Below are positions 6,400 through 7,852 of a stretch of 7,852 bases of DNA, piece after piece. The first letter of the stretch is position 1, and each line of letters starts with the position of its first letter. Both the position numbers and the translations under genes were made by a program. The stretch spans positions 1 through 7,852 of the forward strand of contig JAJFLS010000274.1 in assembly GCA_021772595.1 (NCBI GenBank), given 5' to 3'. The stretch comes from Opitutales bacterium. GTDB taxonomy: Bacteria; Verrucomicrobiota; Verrucomicrobiia; Opitutales; Opitutaceae. The notes below the pieces were generated by a model. It made no database searches, was not told the origin of the DNA, and saw only the letters and a list, made by a program, of their open reading frames with translations.

Positions 6400-6433
6400 A
6401 ATGGATATCCAATCGTCTGATTGGATATCCATT
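6400..6433. promoter_or_regulatory. Perfect 15-bp inverted repeat, putative tandem operator of the esterase operon
   Basis: AATGGATATCCAATC (6400-6414), spacer GTCT, then GATTGGATATCCATT (6419-6433): perfect 15-bp arms. Each arm contains the self-complementary 10-mer TGGATATCCA (6402-6411 and 6422-6431), so it reads as two identical operators 20 bp apart, roughly two helical turns. It ends 83 bp before the esterase ATG at 6317. The same pair, somewhat degenerate, precedes the SDR operon. A transcript of it could also form a stable hairpin, but no T-tract follows on either strand. Confidence 0.6.
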
Positions 6434-6521
6434 AGGCACGGTTTCATCGATACGTTCAATTCAGTTTTCGGGATAGGCTCTAAGCGAGTGTTTAATGTGT
6501 CGTTATTTGCATTTTCCGAAT

Positions 6522-6579
6522 GTAGCAGGGGCTCTGCTTGTGGAGACCGCGTAGGAAGAGCTCTAGCTGCTTCTGCGGT
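6522..6579. repeat. Two adjacent GTAG-headed hairpins on the plus strand
   Basis: Unit one begins with GTAG (6522-6525), and stem AGCAG, loop GGGCT, stem CTGCT fill 6524-6538, followed by TGTGG. Unit two begins with GTAG (6551-6554), then stem GAAGAGC, loop TCTA, stem GCT, a bulged G and CTTC (6555-6573), followed by TGCGG. An outer ACCGC/GCGGT pair (6546-6550 with 6575-6579) encloses unit two. The two have similar heads and tails but different stems, like the other palindrome units of this window. Confidence 0.45.
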
Positions 6580-6687
6580 ATGGCGCAACAGTCTTCACTG
6601 CGTTACGCCCCGTCAAGAGTGCCGACCCTGCGAATTGCGACTTATTAGACACTCTCAAATAAATACTATGTCCCGCACTTTTCGTCT

Positions 6688-6764
6688 GGGGCGGCGCTCG
6701 GACGCTACCACAGTACTCGAGCGAAGCTCGAGAAACAGGTAGGGCTTGGGCGCCGCCCCGAGCC
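6688..6764. repeat. BIME-like inverted pair of GTAG-headed hairpins, family A, copy 2
   Basis: Arms 6688-6709 and 6738-6759 pair over 22 positions, with ten consecutive Watson-Crick pairs at the outer end (GGGGCGGCGC 6688-6697 with GCGCCGCCCC-type partner 6750-6759). The plus-strand unit is GTAG (6739-6742), stem GGCTTGGG, loop CGCCGC, stem CCCGAGCC (6743-6764, one wobble), then TTTT. The minus-strand unit has GTAG at 6708-6705 and a stem with two mismatches. Both share the GCGCCG(T/C)CCC core with the copy at 3186-3255. The loop holds a perfect small hairpin, CTCGAGC, GAA, GCTCGAG (6716-6732), absent from copy 1. Confidence 0.7.
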
Positions 6765-6834
6765 TTTTCGGCATTAATTGAACAGTTCCTAATTGTTGAA
6801 TACAAATTGTAGCGTTTGATTCCGTAAGTATTGA

Positions 6835-6864
6835 GGCATATCTCTATCGCCGAAAGGATATCGA
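6835..6864. promoter_or_regulatory. Possible degenerate operator pair upstream of the DUF1080 gene
   Basis: GGCATATCTC (6835-6844) and AGGATATCGA (6855-6864) match TGGATATCCA at 6/10 and 8/10 and are again exactly 20 bp apart. They lie 124-153 bp before ATG 6988. On similarity alone this is weak; the repeated 20-bp spacing is the reason to record it. Confidence 0.25.
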
Positions 6865-6932
6865 AAATCGCATTTACGCTTTTAAGAGTGGAGTTGATGT
6901 CGTTTTCGTGCAGATAATTTGAAGTATCGTTA

Positions 6933-6950
6933 AGGCAATAACCATTGCCT
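6933..6950. promoter_or_regulatory. Short dyad near the DUF1080 start
   Basis: AGGCAAT (6933-6939), AACC, ATTGCCT (6944-6950): a perfect 7-bp inverted repeat ending 37 bp before ATG 6988. Its position suits an operator or a 5'-leader hairpin. A dyad of this size can also arise by chance. Confidence 0.3.
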
Positions 6951-6987
6951 GTGCATACGTGACCAATCGATTTCACCTATTATCACA

Positions 6988-7852
6988 ATGACCAAGATAA
7001 ACGTACCCAATCGTCATCAAAGAGGAGGTTTGCGACTCCTTGTCATCTGCTCGCTAGCTTGCCTGGCATGGCCTTTCGCTTCGATTGCCGAATCGGTCCC
7101 TAGAGGCCTCATCGGCGACTGGACCTTGAATCTCTCATCGAATGAGCCAGCGTGGTTGAAAGTTGAAGAAAGAGATGGAGAGCCCGTGGTTCACATGCGC
7201 GTGCATGTTCAATCTGCCGGACCGCACAAGATTACGGAATTCAAGAACAAGCGATTGACCTTCCCGATAAAGATCAAGCGCGAGGGGAAAAGCGGTCCCG
7301 AGGTCACGACAAACACCGTAAAGGTCGGCCTGAAAAACGGGAAATTGGACGGGCTGATTTTGAATGAATCCCTAGAGAAACCTTACGACCGCATCACCTT
7401 CACAGGAAAGAAATTCCCTCCGATGCCCAATCGTCCTGATCTATCAAAGGTCCGATTTGGTCATCCGATTTCGCTCTTTAATGGAAAGGACCTGACGGGC
7501 TGGCACATATACAATCCCAACAAAAAGAATGGTTGGAGGGTTGAGGGTGGCATGATGGTCAACAACACTCCAAAGACTGATTTCGGTTCCACCGGATCTT
7601 ATGGGAATTTGCAAACCGAAGCCGTATTTGACGATTTCTGGCTGCACATAGAGTTCCTGATTGAGGCCAATCGCAATAGCGGCGTTTATCTTCGAGGGAT
7701 GTATGAGGCCCAAGTCGTCGATCGCGATAGCCGGATGCAAGGCATTCAAGGAGTTGGGGCCATATTCGGGAGAATTGCTCCATCCGTTCAGGCGGGAAAA
7801 GAGCCGGGCGAGTGGCAGACCTATGATCTCACTTTGGTGGATCGGCACGTGA
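6988..7852 (+). CDS. Secreted DUF1080 (3-keto-disaccharide hydrolase-like) protein, 288 residues, cut by window edge
   Basis: Open on the plus strand from ATG 6988 to the right edge with no stop. A Sec signal peptide covers residues 1-34 (basic start with RHQRGGLR, hydrophobic 16-31, cleavage after ASIA). A first domain of about 110 residues (41-150), opening with GDWTLNL, looks beta-rich and lipocalin-like and often precedes DUF1080; I infer this from pattern only. The DUF1080 domain then runs from ISLFNGKDLTGWH (161-173) through NSGVYLRGMYEAQVVD (230-245) to GEWQTYDLTLVDRHV (274-288). This family is abundant in Verrucomicrobia and Planctomycetes, and some members hydrolyse 3-keto-glycosides in the periplasm. 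An AGGAGG at 7023-7028 lies inside the signal-peptide codons and serves no usable start. The gene diverges from the esterase operon. Confidence 0.88.
   Translation, partial: MTKINVPNRHQRGGLRLLVICSLACLAWPFASIAESVPRGLIGDWTLNLSSNEPAWLKVEERDGEPVVHMRVHVQSAGPHKITEFKNKRLTFPIKIKREGKSGPEVTTNTVKVGLKNGKLDGLILNESLEKPYDRITFTGKKFPPMPNRPDLSKVRFGHPISLFNGKDLTGWHIYNPNKKNGWRVEGGMMVNNTPKTDFGSTGSYGNLQTEAVFDDFWLHIEFLIEANRNSGVYLRGMYEAQVVDRDSRMQGIQGVGAIFGRIAPSVQAGKEPGEWQTYDLTLVDRHV

Larger units (their letters stand above)
6318..6987. other. 670-bp divergent intergenic region without a gene
   Basis: This region lies between the minus-strand esterase operon and the plus-strand DUF1080 gene. Open frames crossing it (6401-6742 plus, 6358-6588 and 6563-6976 minus) run through palindromes and show no family similarity, so no gene is called. 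It holds a tandem palindrome (6400-6433), two GTAG-headed hairpins (6522-6579), a family-A BIME-like element (6688-6764), a weaker ATATC pair (6835-6864) and a short dyad near the DUF1080 start (6933-6950). I recognise nothing in the stretch from 6580 to 6687. Confidence 0.8.

Noticed and set aside
6401..6742. 113-residue plus-strand open frame starting in the TGGATATCCA repeat
   Set aside because: Its start codon is part of the operator-like palindrome, and it spans three hairpins; the translation has no protein-like pattern.
6563..6976. 137-residue minus-strand open frame in the divergent region
   Set aside because: It runs through the BIME-like element and the dyad, its translation shows no recognisable family and it lacks a plausible start signal.
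7444..7848. 134-residue minus-strand open frame
   Set aside because: Antisense to the DUF1080 domain, which has clear family motifs on the plus strand.

Overview
The window reads as an accessory carbohydrate-catabolism region from a Gram-negative member of the PVC group. Verrucomicrobiota, and within it Opitutae/Puniceicoccales, is my best guess. The basis is the mix of a secreted DUF1080 protein, a secreted TIM-barrel sugar isomerase, a secreted esterase, a lipoprotein TRAP receptor, start codons with no convincing Shine-Dalgarno, and intergenic DNA full of GTAG-headed palindromes. This is inference from gene content; there is no rRNA or other marker gene.

Layout: seven genes are seen, and six of them lie on the minus strand in two apparent operons. 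The first, read from 6317 down to 3494, encodes a secreted alpha/beta hydrolase, a secreted sugar isomerase/epimerase-like protein split by a 1-nt frameshift, and a TRAP-type solute-binding lipoprotein (DctP). The second, read from 2896 off the left edge, encodes a UxuB/YjmF-like SDR dehydrogenase, a CoA-acylating methylmalonate/malonate-semialdehyde dehydrogenase and a transaldolase-family enzyme cut by the window edge. A divergent plus-strand gene from 6988, cut by the right edge, encodes a secreted DUF1080 (3-keto-disaccharide hydrolase-like) protein.

The two large intergenic regions (2897-3493 and 6318-6987) hold no convincing gene but are highly structured. Each carries a tandem pair of TGGATATCCA-like palindromes with exactly 20 bp between the copies, 74-116 bp upstream of its operon's first gene, which suggests one regulator for both operons. 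Each also carries REP/BIME-like elements: inverted pairs of short GC-rich hairpins whose 5' foot is GTAG. One family occurs once in each region, and other families are packed around it. One unit starts inside the dctP stop codon, and another is followed by a T-tract and probably serves as a terminator.

Together the genes suggest periplasmic deacylation and processing of a sugar or sugar acid, binding by a TRAP receptor, then cytoplasmic oxidation or reduction (SDR), semialdehyde oxidation to an acyl-CoA (MmsA) and carbon rearrangement (transaldolase). The substrate cannot be read from the sequence. A uronate-type sugar acid is the most natural guess because of the SDR and TRAP families. The two clearest observations worth follow-up are the shared paired operator and the GTAG-headed palindrome families.
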